Assembly: GCA_040398845.1 (NCBI GenBank)
Contig: JBBATH010000004.1
Location: forward strand, 124,001 to 188,000
Length of the DNA: 64,000 nucleotides
Direction: 5' to 3'
Source of the DNA: WLND01 sp040398845
GTDB taxonomy: Bacteria > Actinomycetota > Actinomycetes > S36-B12
Part shown: positions 1 through 9,032 of the stretch, piece after piece
Layout of the letters: the number at the start of each line of letters is the position of its first letter
Position numbering within the stretch: position 1 is the stretch's first letter
Made by a program: the position numbers and the translations under genes
Notes under the pieces: model-generated
The model's input: the letters and a program-made list of their open reading frames with translations, nothing else
Database searches by the model: none
Told to the model about the DNA's origin: nothing

Positions 1-458
1 GCAGCGTGTTGACCACGGCGCAGGCAGGGTTCGAGCCCGGTGTCTTCACAGTCATCAAGCACAAGGGGACCTATCGGGCCTACTTCTCGAATCTCGAAAA
101 GCCCGGGGAGCGTGCCCCGCGCGTGATGAAGACCGCTACGAGCCCTGACATGCTCAACTGGACCGTCGGGCCGACTGTCGTCGCCGAAGGCGGCTCGCAC
201 CCCTTCGCCGTCACTAATAAGTCAGGAAAGATCGCCCTCTACTACCCCGCCGACCGGGGGAGCGCGTACGGGATCTTCGTCTCAACAAGCTCCGACGGCA
301 TCAATTTCTCGAATGAGAAGTTCGTCATGCCAAACGGCGGCGACCCGGACATCATCCGGCTTTCTGATGGCAAGGCCCTCATGTACTACGGCGACAATGT
401 CGGTGCGGACGGAATGGGTGTCAGGGTCGCCAAGGCGATTGGCAACACCGTCCCGTAA
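1..458 (+). CDS. Beta-propeller glycosidase-like protein, C-terminal part (5' end outside window)
   Basis: The frame is open from base 3 with no start codon that has a ribosome site, so only about the last 150 residues are present. They contain repeating blocks that alternate a short strand motif with aromatic residues (YRAYFSN, ALYYPADRG, ALMYYGDN) and phrases such as TSPDMLNW and TSSDGINF. This pattern is typical of five-bladed propeller glycoside hydrolases (GH43/GH32-like) and sialidase-like secreted proteins. No catalytic residue can be assigned because the N-terminal half, which normally carries the first acidic residue, is missing. It ends 59 bases before the Fur-family gene. Family level only; substrate unknown. 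Confidence 0.6.
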   Translation, partial: SVLTTAQAGFEPGVFTVIKHKGTYRAYFSNLEKPGERAPRVMKTATSPDMLNWTVGPTVVAEGGSHPFAVTNKSGKIALYYPADRGSAYGIFVSTSSDGINFSNEKFVMPNGGDPDIIRLSDGKALMYYGDNVGADGMGVRVAKAIGNTVP

Positions 459-517
459 CGTCCGTTGTGACTTCCCGTAACTGCGGGTGACTCATTGCAG
501 CGTTGGGAGGGCAGTCG

Positions 518-994
518 GTGGCCACCGCCCCCTCGAGCGACCCTTCGGCAACCGGGGAGCCCGCTGCCATCAAGCAGCGCTCGACCCGGCAGCGAGCGGC
601 TGTGGCCAACGTCCTGCAGGAACTCGACGACTTCCGATCCGCCCAAGACCTCTACGACCTGCTCCGCGCCCAGGGTGAGAACGTTGGCCTTACCACGGTC
701 TACCGGACGCTTCAGGCGATGGCCGAGCAGGGCGATATCGACGTCCTCGCGAGCAGCGACGGCCAATCCCTCTATCGCCGCTGCGGGCAGCGCTCAGGAC
801 ATCATCACCACGTCGTCTGCCGAACCTGTGGCCTCACCGTTGAGGTCGAGGGTCCGGCGGTCGAGGCCTGGACCCACGAGATAGCCAAGGAGAATGGTTT
901 CACTGACGTGAGCCACACCCTCGAAATCTTCGGGCTCTGCGCACATTGCTCATCGAATATCGACAACACTCACCAGTCGTCCGACGCCACCTGA
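518..994 (+). CDS. Fur-family metal-responsive regulator (Zur/FurB-like)
   Basis: DNA-binding repressor of the Fur superfamily, about 158 residues, the usual length. A winged helix (from KQRSTRQRAAVANVL to TVYRTLQAM) is followed by a dimerisation and metal domain with a His run (GHHHHVVCRTCG) and two CxxC pairs, CRTC and CAHC, which normally hold the structural zinc. The His-rich stretch and the two Cys pairs resemble zinc- or iron-sensing members; which metal it senses cannot be told. I place the start at GTG 518 because GGGAGG (505-510) stands at normal ribosome-site distance from it, whereas TTG 503 lies upstream of that motif. Its 3' end faces the acyl-CoA synthetase gene 14 bases away. 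No ABC zinc transporter is adjacent. Confidence 0.9.
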   Translation: MATAPSSDPSATGEPAAIKQRSTRQRAAVANVLQELDDFRSAQDLYDLLRAQGENVGLTTVYRTLQAMAEQGDIDVLASSDGQSLYRRCGQRSGHHHHVVCRTCGLTVEVEGPAVEAWTHEIAKENGFTDVSHTLEIFGLCAHCSSNIDNTHQSSDAT

Positions 995-1008
995 ATATTC
1001 GGGACGCG

Positions 1009-2649
1009 CTAGTCCTGAGATGCTCTCGCTTCAGCCGCCAACTGCTTGCGATTTACCTTACCCGTGGTCGTCTTCGGAAGCTCCTCCACGAACTCGACGA
1101 TCCTCGGATACTTATAGGCGGCAAGTTGCGTCTTGACCTGCTGCTGCAACTCCGTCGTCAAGTCGCCTGAGGGCTGAAACCCCTTGGCCAGCACGATCAC
1201 GGCCTTCACCACCTCGCCACGGGCCTCGTCTGGAGCGGGAATGACGCCAACCTCGGACACAGCCGGGTGGCGAAGCAAGCACTCCTCGACTTCCGCGGGG
1301 CCGATGCGATATCCAGCACTGGACACCATGTCGTCGTCACGACCCAGGTAGCGAATGTAGCCCTCGGCGTCACGCACGGCCTGGTCTCCGGTCATGATCC
1401 AGCCGTGCCGCACACGGGCCGCGGTCGCATCTGGCTTGCCCCAGTATTCGATCATTTGCGTGGGATCGCCCGGACGCACCGCCACCTCACCAACCTCACC
1501 ATCCGAAACCTGCTCTCCAGCCTCGTCCAGAACCGCAACGATCCTGCCCGGGTACGGGAGTCCCATCCATCCGGGACGACCGGAGCCGAGGGCCTCGCAC
1601 CCGCCAATGAGGTGGTTGACCTCGGTGAGTCCATAGAACTCGTTCACGACCGCGTTCAGTTCTTGTCCGGCCCATCCGTGGAGATTGTCTGCCACAGATT
1701 CGCCTCCGCTCGCGATCACCCTGAGATCAAGGTCGAAGCGTGTTTTAGCAGACGAAACCTGGGCCATCATCTTCAACGCCGTCGGCGTAAGGAACGCGTG
1801 CGTCACGCCGTTTCGCCCCATGACCTCAAAACTGCGTTCGGCGGTGAACCTACGTTCGTCTGCTACGACTGGGTAGCCGAGAACGAGCGCCGGCAGAAGG
1901 ATATCGAGCAGTCCTCCGACCCACGCCCAGTCCGATGGCGTATAGAAGACCGTCGATTCATCGAAGTGCAGGTTGAAGAAGACCCTGAATGTGAGCAAGT
2001 AGCCCTCAATAATGCGGTGTGCATGAAGGGCTCCTTTCGGGTGGCCACTGCTACCGGACGTGTACACAAGAAGTGCCGGCTCGTTCGACAAGGTCGGCAC
2101 TGGCTCGCATTGAGTGGATTCGTTCGAGGCATCACCGAGCGCATGTTCGCCGTCTTCGGGTTCGCCGTTGACCACCATGGTCACAAGCGATGGGAGATCC
2201 GGGCGAATAGACCGAATAGTCCCAGCCTGGCCAGGCGACACGACGATGGCCTTTGCCTGAGAGTCCTGAAGGATGTGTCGATAGGTATCCGGACCGTACA
2301 GGTGCGACATGGGTAGTGCGATTGCGCCAATCGAATAGATCCCGAGGTGCATGGCCGCGAGTTCGGCTCCTTGATCAAGCACGAGCGCCACCCGGTCGCC
2401 GCGCTCGATCCCGAGCCCCAGCAGGTAGTTTGCATATCTCTTGGACAAGCGCGTCAGCTCCCAGTACGACCAGACATCCCGCCTTCCATCTCCGCGTTCG
2501 ACGTATAACGCCACCCTGCCGCGGTCTTGCCCCCATCGATCGAAGACTTCAGCTGCAATGTTTAGCCGCTCGGGAATATCCCATTGAAAGCCTTCGACGA
2601 GCGCGTCATAGGTGCCAAATGCATCAAGGTCGACCTCACCTGCCCTCAT
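1009..2649 (-). CDS. AMP-forming acyl-CoA synthetase (medium-chain/ACSM-like)
   Basis: Adenylate-forming ligase of 546 residues that should activate a carboxylic acid to acyl-AMP and then acyl-CoA. Seen: the P-loop-like motif YTSGSSGHPKG at about 196-206, the A5 motif EFYGLTEVNHL, and the C-terminal PKTTTGKVNRKQL whose Lys (about 531) is the catalytic lysine of the family. The TEVNHLIGG variant and overall length resemble acetyl/butyryl-CoA synthetases of the ACSM group. It is the last gene of the long minus-strand array and starts 33 bases after the GH42 gene, so it is probably co-transcribed with it. It might activate an acid made by the nearby aldehyde dehydrogenase. Substrate not determinable. 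Confidence 0.88.
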   Translation of the reverse strand: MRAGEVDLDAFGTYDALVEGFQWDIPERLNIAAEVFDRWGQDRGRVALYVERGDGRRDVWSYWELTRLSKRYANYLLGLGIERGDRVALVLDQGAELAAMHLGIYSIGAIALPMSHLYGPDTYRHILQDSQAKAIVVSPGQAGTIRSIRPDLPSLVTMVVNGEPEDGEHALGDASNESTQCEPVPTLSNEPALLVYTSGSSGHPKGALHAHRIIEGYLLTFRVFFNLHFDESTVFYTPSDWAWVGGLLDILLPALVLGYPVVADERRFTAERSFEVMGRNGVTHAFLTPTALKMMAQVSSAKTRFDLDLRVIASGGESVADNLHGWAGQELNAVVNEFYGLTEVNHLIGGCEALGSGRPGWMGLPYPGRIVAVLDEAGEQVSDGEVGEVAVRPGDPTQMIEYWGKPDATAARVRHGWIMTGDQAVRDAEGYIRYLGRDDDMVSSAGYRIGPAEVEECLLRHPAVSEVGVIPAPDEARGEVVKAVIVLAKGFQPSGDLTTELQQQVKTQLAAYKYPRIVEFVEELPKTTTGKVNRKQLAAEARASQD

Positions 2650-2682
2650 CGTGCCCTCTCGCTTCCGCTTCCCAGGTGAGTG

Positions 2683-4977
2683 CTAATGATCGCTCAGCAT
2701 CACGATGACACCCTCCGACGCGGGCAACGTGATCTCGAATCGTGCGCCGCCCTCGGCTTTCACCACGATGGACCGGCCAGAGAGGAGTTCCACCGCACTC
2801 TCTGTTCCTGAACCGCTCGGTACCGTGACGACGAGGTCCACGTCAGTCTCACCCTCGTTATTGATGAGCACCGCTCGTTGGTTACCCAACTCGAGAAGAT
2901 GTGCATCGACGCGCTGTTGCACGTAGCCCTGGTCAACTCCGGAGACAACGACCGGGCGCTCCACTCCGCACATTTCAAGGAGGTTGGCGAACAGCCTGCG
3001 AGCAGCAGGTTCGTCATGGTGAACAACCGCGAGGTCGAGGTGAGTGGCCATCAAGATCGCTTGGCCGCGTCCATGGCGTCTGCGGAGGATGGCGGGGGCG
3101 CCATCGACAAAGCGAGCGAGAACCTCCACATCGTCCTGAATATCGAACTCCTGTCGGTGCCAATATCCCTGAATCGTCTCCGAGTCGATGCCCTCGAACA
3201 ACGGATTACCCGGCTCGACCGCAATCGCTAGCGATTGCTCACTTTCCACCAATACCTCAGCATGCATGACGGGTGCCCCGAACATACCCATTCCAGAGCC
3301 AGGCGCGTCGTTCTCCGCCCAGCCCATTCGATCGAACACTTCAATGGACGTCTCCCGGGCACCGAACAAGGAAGTCAGCCCCGCTCCGGGCCTCCGGTTC
3401 CATGACCAGCCCTTGTCATCGAGGTGACCGAGCTTGGCGAAACCGACGACGGTGCCGCCATCCTCCACAAACTGGGTGATTCGATCAGCATCATCCTGCG
3501 GCAGATGCATGAGGAAGGGAAGGAAAAGCACCCCATAGTCTGCGGTCGGTGTCCCGAGGAACTGCGGCGCAACGAATTCAATGTTGAAACCCTCGTACCA
3601 GAGGGCGTTGTATACGCCGTGGATGGCGCCATACAAGAACTCCTCATTCGCCTGACCATCGAGGACCGACGCATTGTCGTGCGTGAAGTAGATTGCAGCC
3701 CCTGCCTTGGCAGGAAGCGAATCAAGGAAGAAGTCCTCTTGCTCCTTGATCACTCGATTCACATTCGCGGCCGCGTAGTAGCGTCCGGTCGGGTCGCCGT
3801 CGAGGTCTACGAGAGCGCCCCAATGAAGTGGGATGCAGTTCCACTCACGGTACCCCTGGAACGCGACCATTTTCGCCCCGTGCCCCAGGCAGGAGAGCAT
3901 GTGCCGAGTGATATCGGTGGCACGAGTGGTGTGTAGCGGACCCGCTGAGAACCCTCCGACTGGTCCACTCTCAAGTTCCGGCATCCACAGGGTTCGGTCA
4001 TTGTGCTTTGCGACGGAGTATGCAAAGTCCATAAACCATGATGAGTGTGCGGGGTCGATCTTGAAGGACTTCTGCGGATACATGTCATAGCCGATTACGT
4101 CAACGACTCCACCCATGGCCCAGTGGTCGATGCCTCGCCAATTGACCTCCAGTTCGTACCGCAACGGAGTGACAAGGTTGGTTGAGGTCGGGTGAATCTG
4201 GTCCCGGGCCTTGATAACGTCGTGCTGACGCTTGACGAATCGCGTGAAGGAGTCTCTGACAAACCTTCGGAAGTCCAACCAGGCGGTCGCATTGCCCCAT
4301 TCCGCGGGCAACGAGCGCGGTGGATTGATCTGCCGCCAATCAACGTAACGATGATGGGTCGGGTCCCAAGCCCAGGCTGCGTTGAGCGCCTCGATGTTGT
4401 GGTACTTGGCTGCCACCCATTCGCGAAAGAGTTCAGCGCACCGCTCGCAGTAGCAGAAGTACGCATTTTGCTTTGGAGCCCGACGTTCCGCCTCGCCTCC
4501 GAATGCGGGGTGCGACCCCGGCTCGTTATCGATCTGCCAGGCCATGAGTGCGGGGTGGTTACCGTACCTGTCGATGAGCAAATTCAGGTAACGGGCCACC
4601 TCGATGTCCATGCCCGGGTTGTTCACGCATGCCCAACCCCAGTAGGAGTTGGTGGGGAACTTGGTCCCTTCACGCGATACCGCCTGCAGGTCCGGATAGT
4701 CGTCCACCATCCAAATGGGCGGGCAACAGGATCCGGTACCAAGAAGAATCTGAATGCCATTCTCCTGCGACAGTTCGAAGATGCGATCCAGCCACGACCA
4801 GTCAGGCTTTCCGCGCTCCGGTTCGATGTAGTCCCAGGTGGCGAGTAGCTCGGCCGTTCGCATCATGTTCATGTCGGCGGCAGCCATGTTCGCGGTGTCG
4901 CGAACCCAGTCCTGGGGCGTATGGAACGGCGGGTAGTAGCTAGAGCCACGTGGGAAGTTTGCGGTGCGAATCTTCAC
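2683..4977 (-). CDS. GH42 beta-galactosidase
   Basis: Glycoside hydrolase family 42, 764 residues, which hydrolyses terminal beta-galactosides (some members act on beta-arabinosides). N-terminal TIM barrel: acid/base Glu in WQIDNEPG (about E152) and probable nucleophile in WMPELESGP (about E334). The GH42 zinc site appears complete: Cys in WACVNN (about 117) and the CYCERC cluster (about 175-180). A glutamine-amidotransferase-like trimerisation domain (about 400-640) and a small C-terminal beta domain follow. There is no signal peptide, so it works in the cytoplasm on imported oligosaccharides or glycosides. The start ATG is followed directly by the typical FPRGSSYYPPFH opening. A short dyad (5070-5081) lies upstream. 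Confidence 0.93.
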   Translation of the reverse strand: MKIRTANFPRGSSYYPPFHTPQDWVRDTANMAAADMNMMRTAELLATWDYIEPERGKPDWSWLDRIFELSQENGIQILLGTGSCCPPIWMVDDYPDLQAVSREGTKFPTNSYWGWACVNNPGMDIEVARYLNLLIDRYGNHPALMAWQIDNEPGSHPAFGGEAERRAPKQNAYFCYCERCAELFREWVAAKYHNIEALNAAWAWDPTHHRYVDWRQINPPRSLPAEWGNATAWLDFRRFVRDSFTRFVKRQHDVIKARDQIHPTSTNLVTPLRYELEVNWRGIDHWAMGGVVDVIGYDMYPQKSFKIDPAHSSWFMDFAYSVAKHNDRTLWMPELESGPVGGFSAGPLHTTRATDITRHMLSCLGHGAKMVAFQGYREWNCIPLHWGALVDLDGDPTGRYYAAANVNRVIKEQEDFFLDSLPAKAGAAIYFTHDNASVLDGQANEEFLYGAIHGVYNALWYEGFNIEFVAPQFLGTPTADYGVLFLPFLMHLPQDDADRITQFVEDGGTVVGFAKLGHLDDKGWSWNRRPGAGLTSLFGARETSIEVFDRMGWAENDAPGSGMGMFGAPVMHAEVLVESEQSLAIAVEPGNPLFEGIDSETIQGYWHRQEFDIQDDVEVLARFVDGAPAILRRRHGRGQAILMATHLDLAVVHHDEPAARRLFANLLEMCGVERPVVVSGVDQGYVQQRVDAHLLELGNQRAVLINNEGETDVDLVVTVPSGSGTESAVELLSGRSIVVKAEGGARFEITLPASEGVIVMLSDH

Positions 4978-5069
4978 GTCACACTCATCTCGATTCTCTG
5001 TCTGCGGTCACGACGGGACCGTTGCCTACCGGCGTCTCATCGCCGTTCCATCAAACTATCATCTGCACA

Positions 5070-5081
5070 TTGACTGGTCAA
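5070..5081. promoter_or_regulatory. Candidate operator dyad upstream of the GH42 gene
   Basis: TTGAC-TG-GTCAA, two perfect 5-base arms, lies in the 108-base gap between the aldehyde dehydrogenase stop and the GH42 start, about 92 bases before the GH42 ATG. The position suits a repressor or activator site controlling GH42 and the acyl-CoA synthetase separately from the upstream genes. The binding protein is unknown and a 10-base dyad can occur by chance. Confidence 0.3.
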
Positions 5082-5085
5082 TTGT

Positions 5086-6627
5086 TCATTTGCTCGGGTT
5101 TTGCCAACCCATCCAGATGCTTTTCGTCTCCGTGTAGAGGTCAAGGGCGTCCTCACCCATCTCGCGGCCCTTGCCGCTCTGCTTCATCCCTCCAAAGGGC
5201 ACGGCAGGTGAGGTCAGCCCCCAGGTGTTGACCCAGATGGTTCCCGCTCGTATGCGGCCTGCGACTTCATGAACCGTGGAAAGGTCATTCGACCAGACCC
5301 CTGCAGCCAGACCGAAGCGCGAGTTGTTGGCACGCTCGATGACCTCGTCACAATCCCTAAAGGGCATGACAGCCATCACGGGGCCAAATATCTCCTCTTT
5401 CACGACATCGAGGTCGTCCGTCACGTCAGTGATTACCGTCGGCTCAACGTAGAACCCTTGAGCGTTCTCCCCCGCCATGCGTTGCCCACCACACACCACG
5501 GTAGCCCCGTCAGACTTCGCCGAATCGATCCACCCGAGTACTCGCGTCATTTGCCGATCGGTGATGAGGGGGCCAAGGTCGCACGCCTCCGAGGCTAGGC
5601 CCGCTCCGACCGTGAGCGACGAAGCCCGAACGACCAGAGCCTGGACGAACTCCTCGTATATCCCTTCCTGCACATACAACCGTGAACCCGCAGTGCAGGA
5701 CTGACCGCTATTTCCCATGGTTGCCCACAATGAACCTTCGAGGGCCAGATCGAGGTCCGCGTCGGCAAAGACAATGTTGGGGCTCTTCCCGCCTAGTTCG
5801 AGCGACACACGCTTGAGATCCACGGCTGACGCGCGAACGATAGATCGAGCAACGTCAACGCTTCCCGTGAAGCCAATCTTGTCGACAGCGGGATGTTCGA
5901 CAAGAGCAGCACCCGCAACCGCGCCGATCCCCGTTACGACATTGAAGACCCCTTCGGGTATTCCAGCCTCGATCGCCAGTTCGGCGAGGTAGAGCGCGCT
6001 CAGCGGAGTCTGCTCGGCCGGCTTGAGGACGACGCAATTCCCGGCAGCCAAGGCCGGCGCGAGCTTCCAGGCCGCCATGAGCAGCGGATAATTCCACGGC
6101 GTAATGAGCCCGACAACGCCCACTGGTTCACGAACCGAATAGACGTGCATGCCCCGGGTATCAGCGGGGAATGTCCGCCCGTTGAGCTTCGTAGCCCAGC
6201 CCGCATAGTAGGCAAAATGCTCCGCCGAGGCAGGGACATCGCCAAGTTCCACCCGCGAGACGGGCCGTCCGCAGTCCAGTGCATCAAGCTGTCCGAAGAC
6301 CCGCGCTTCACGCGCGATCAGATCTCCTAACCTCCAGAGGCATCGCTGCCGATCCGATGGGGACATCCGTACAGTCCAGACGCCAAGATCCGCCGCCGCG
6401 CGCGCAGAGCGAACAGCAACGTCAACGTCGTCCCTATCTGCCTCCGCAGCACGCCACAGTGCCTCACCGGTGGATGGGTTGATGACATCGAGGGTCGCAC
6501 CGCGACGTGTCTCCGTACGCGCCCCATTGACGAACATTTTCGGGGGAAGCCCAAGAATTCGTTGAACCTCGAGGTCAAGGGAAATTGTTGCTGGCAGATG
6601 ATCGCCATTTCTCACGTCGATGCTCAT
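5086..6627 (-). CDS. NAD(P)-dependent aldehyde dehydrogenase
   Basis: Aldehyde dehydrogenase superfamily, 513 residues, oxidising an aldehyde to the acid in the cytoplasm. Seen: the nucleotide-site sequence ITPWNYPLLMAAWKLAPALA, the FTGS turn, the general-base Glu in LELGGKSPN and the catalytic Cys in GNSGQSCTAGSRLYV, plus the EEIFGPV and NTWG motifs near the C-terminus. Start chosen at ATG 6627 because GAGGAGG precedes it by 7 bases; a GTG 3 bases earlier is less likely. It sits in the catabolic array between the prolyl oligopeptidase and GH42 genes, so it may oxidise an aldehyde released by the aldolase step. The substrate cannot be read from sequence (betaine/lactaldehyde/semialdehyde types are all similar). 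Confidence 0.92.
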   Translation of the reverse strand: MSIDVRNGDHLPATISLDLEVQRILGLPPKMFVNGARTETRRGATLDVINPSTGEALWRAAEADRDDVDVAVRSARAAADLGVWTVRMSPSDRQRCLWRLGDLIAREARVFGQLDALDCGRPVSRVELGDVPASAEHFAYYAGWATKLNGRTFPADTRGMHVYSVREPVGVVGLITPWNYPLLMAAWKLAPALAAGNCVVLKPAEQTPLSALYLAELAIEAGIPEGVFNVVTGIGAVAGAALVEHPAVDKIGFTGSVDVARSIVRASAVDLKRVSLELGGKSPNIVFADADLDLALEGSLWATMGNSGQSCTAGSRLYVQEGIYEEFVQALVVRASSLTVGAGLASEACDLGPLITDRQMTRVLGWIDSAKSDGATVVCGGQRMAGENAQGFYVEPTVITDVTDDLDVVKEEIFGPVMAVMPFRDCDEVIERANNSRFGLAAGVWSNDLSTVHEVAGRIRAGTIWVNTWGLTSPAVPFGGMKQSGKGREMGEDALDLYTETKSIWMGWQNPSK

Positions 6628-6683
6628 CACCGTTCCTCCTCGGTATGTTCGGCATTAGGCGCCGCGGGCAAATGCGGTCACTC

Positions 6684-8795
6684 TCAGGTTGTCGCAACCC
6701 CGCAGGATTCCAGCGCGAATACGTAGATCGCACAGTCGAGTTCCAACACCTTTGATCGAGGCTTGCCAAGACCGTGGCCCACGTCCGACTGATAGCGCAG
6801 AAGTCTCGGCCGCTCTTCTGCGCTCGCCACGCTTTGCAAGGCCGCAACAAACTTCATCGCGTGCGCTGGGACGACCCGATCATCGTTTTCGCCGGTCGTC
6901 ACAAGGATCGGTGGATAGTCGATTCCCGCACGAACGTTGTGAATCGGGGAATATGCGTACAGCGCGCGAAATTGCTCGGGGTCGTCATCGGCATTTCCGT
7001 ATTCAAAGGTCCAGTAGTGACCAATCGTAAACCTGTGGAATCTCAACATATCCGTCACCGGAATGGAGCAGATGACCCCGGCAAACAACTCGGGCCGCTG
7101 CAGCATGGTCGCAGCCACGAGCAGGCCGCCATTGCTCTCCCCTACTGCCACGAGGCGCGCACGGGAGGTATACCCGCGTGTGATGAGCCAGTCACCTGCG
7201 GCGGCAAAGTCGTCGAACACCGTCTGCTTGTCTTGCCCCTTGCCAGCTCCATGCCATGCGTCGCCGAATTCACCACCCCCTCTGATGTTGGCCACCGCGT
7301 AGATTCCCCCGCTCTCGAGCCACAGCAGTCGGGACGCATTGAAGGTAGGGGTGATGCTCACATCAAAACCCCCGTATCCATAGAGAAGGGTCGGATGCGA
7401 ATGGTCGAGAACTATGTCTTTGCTGTGGACAAGCGTTATCGGGATTGAGGCGCCGTCAGCCGTCACGACTACATCATGAGTGATTCCATATGGAGCAAAA
7501 TCGAACGGAACATCTGTCGCATCCCACACAGAGAGAATGCCCGTTTCGAGGTCATGCCGCAGGATCGATGGAGGTTGCAGGTAGGACTCAAAATCCATGA
7601 AGACCGCGTGCGACATCGGATCGACACTTATGTCGGAGACTGTTCCGACCCCGGGCAGTGCGATCGAATGAACAACTTCGCCTAGCTCATTGAAGATCCT
7701 CACCACATGGTGGGAACCGCGCACGGAGACCACCAACACAGATGCGCCAATCAGTACGGCGTTTTCTATTCGGTCATTTTGCTCGGGAACGATTTCGATC
7801 CAATTCGACTCCTCGTGCTTGGTGATGTCGACGCCAATGACCCGACCCCTCGGCGCTCCGGCATTCGTTTGGAAGACGAGCCGCTCGTCGGTGACGCCCA
7901 TGAAGATGAACCGCGCATCACACTCGGTAAACAGACGGACTGGGTCGCCTTGGCCATCCAGGGGGAGGACAACAACCTGATGCTTGTGAGAAAGTCCTTT
8001 CCACACGTGAAGCAGCAGGGTCCTCCCGTCACCGGCGATGATCGGTACGAAATTCTCATCCGGATCTTCAACATTCTCGAAAACCAGCGAATCTAGGTGC
8101 TGTTGAGTTCCGATTCGATGCCAATAGATCTGACTATTGCGATAGCGATCCTTCGACGCTTCGGCCTGCGCGTAGGGGAGTCTCGTGTAGAAGAATCCGG
8201 TCCCGTTTGGATGCCACGCGACGCTGGGAAACGGGAGATCCTCCTCGGACTTGCTGCCGCGCAGCACGTCGGCGAGGTCCTCGCCAGACGCAACGTCCCT
8301 GACCCTTATGTCTTGCCAGTCTCCGCCTCGCTCGGCGAGTGAGTAGGCGATCAGGCTTCCATCCTCATTGGGAGCCCAACCCGTCAGGGCAACCGAACCA
8401 TCCTCGGCAATCAGGTTCGGGTTCAGTAATTCGACATCGAGTGCTCCTTCGACTTCCGCGAGGAGCCACAGCACGGGCTGCTCTTCGCTCCCCTGACTCC
8501 GGACCACGAATCGCTTCGCCCCAGCTCGCACGGGCGAGGACGTCTCCTTGAAGTTCCCAAGTGCAGCAAGGCGTCGGACGACGTACGAATACGAAGCCCG
8601 GCCGCCAAGATACGACGAAGTAACCGCGTCCTGGTCCGACGCCCATCTCTCCACGACAGGATCTTCTGCTGACTCCAGCCACCGAAACGGATCAGCAACC
8701 TGGGTTCCATGGAAGTCATCCACCGCTGCATCGCGAGCTGTCGTCGGATAGTCAAGGGGCTGAAACCGGCGGCTAGGTCCGTCAACTGGTCTCAT
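6684..8795 (-). CDS. Prolyl oligopeptidase family (S9A) peptidase, cytosolic
   Basis: Serine peptidase of the prolyl oligopeptidase family, about 703 residues from this start. N-terminal DPFRWLE motif, a seven-bladed propeller, then an alpha/beta-hydrolase domain with the nucleophile in VGESNGGLLVA, Asp in TGENDDRVVPAH and His in SDVGHGLGKP; YGYGGFDVS is the oxyanion-region motif. It cleaves short peptides after Pro or a similar residue. The frame continues upstream to an ATG at 8930 (45 extra residues) and also has an ATG at 8852. None has a clear ribosome site; I chose 8795 because family members start about 30 residues before DPFRWLE. No signal peptide. It is unusual inside a sugar-type array. 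A secreted paralogue lies at 37523-39718. Confidence 0.88.
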   Translation of the reverse strand: MRPVDGPSRRFQPLDYPTTARDAAVDDFHGTQVADPFRWLESAEDPVVERWASDQDAVTSSYLGGRASYSYVVRRLAALGNFKETSSPVRAGAKRFVVRSQGSEEQPVLWLLAEVEGALDVELLNPNLIAEDGSVALTGWAPNEDGSLIAYSLAERGGDWQDIRVRDVASGEDLADVLRGSKSEEDLPFPSVAWHPNGTGFFYTRLPYAQAEASKDRYRNSQIYWHRIGTQQHLDSLVFENVEDPDENFVPIIAGDGRTLLLHVWKGLSHKHQVVVLPLDGQGDPVRLFTECDARFIFMGVTDERLVFQTNAGAPRGRVIGVDITKHEESNWIEIVPEQNDRIENAVLIGASVLVVSVRGSHHVVRIFNELGEVVHSIALPGVGTVSDISVDPMSHAVFMDFESYLQPPSILRHDLETGILSVWDATDVPFDFAPYGITHDVVVTADGASIPITLVHSKDIVLDHSHPTLLYGYGGFDVSITPTFNASRLLWLESGGIYAVANIRGGGEFGDAWHGAGKGQDKQTVFDDFAAAGDWLITRGYTSRARLVAVGESNGGLLVAATMLQRPELFAGVICSIPVTDMLRFHRFTIGHYWTFEYGNADDDPEQFRALYAYSPIHNVRAGIDYPPILVTTGENDDRVVPAHAMKFVAALQSVASAEERPRLLRYQSDVGHGLGKPRSKVLELDCAIYVFALESCGVATT

Positions 8796-9032
8796 CACGG
8801 GTAACAGGTCCAATGGGTAGACCCACGGCTTCGCATACCGCGACGGTATCATATGAACGACGTCTGGGCTATTGTTCACAGAAGGTTTGGCGCACGGCGG
8901 CACCCCGATTCCGCCTTGAGACGCAGGCATTTTCTTCTGCCACCCGTGACCAACTGCCGGGGCTCATATTTGCTAGGCGGATTGTCGTGACGTCGAGGGA
9001 ATGCCTTGGCAAGCCCCCCTCGCCCTGGATGG

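Noticed and set aside
1267..2316. Long plus-strand open frame of 349 codons
   Set aside because: It is antisense to the acyl-CoA synthetase, whose motifs are unmistakable; the plus-strand product resembles nothing.
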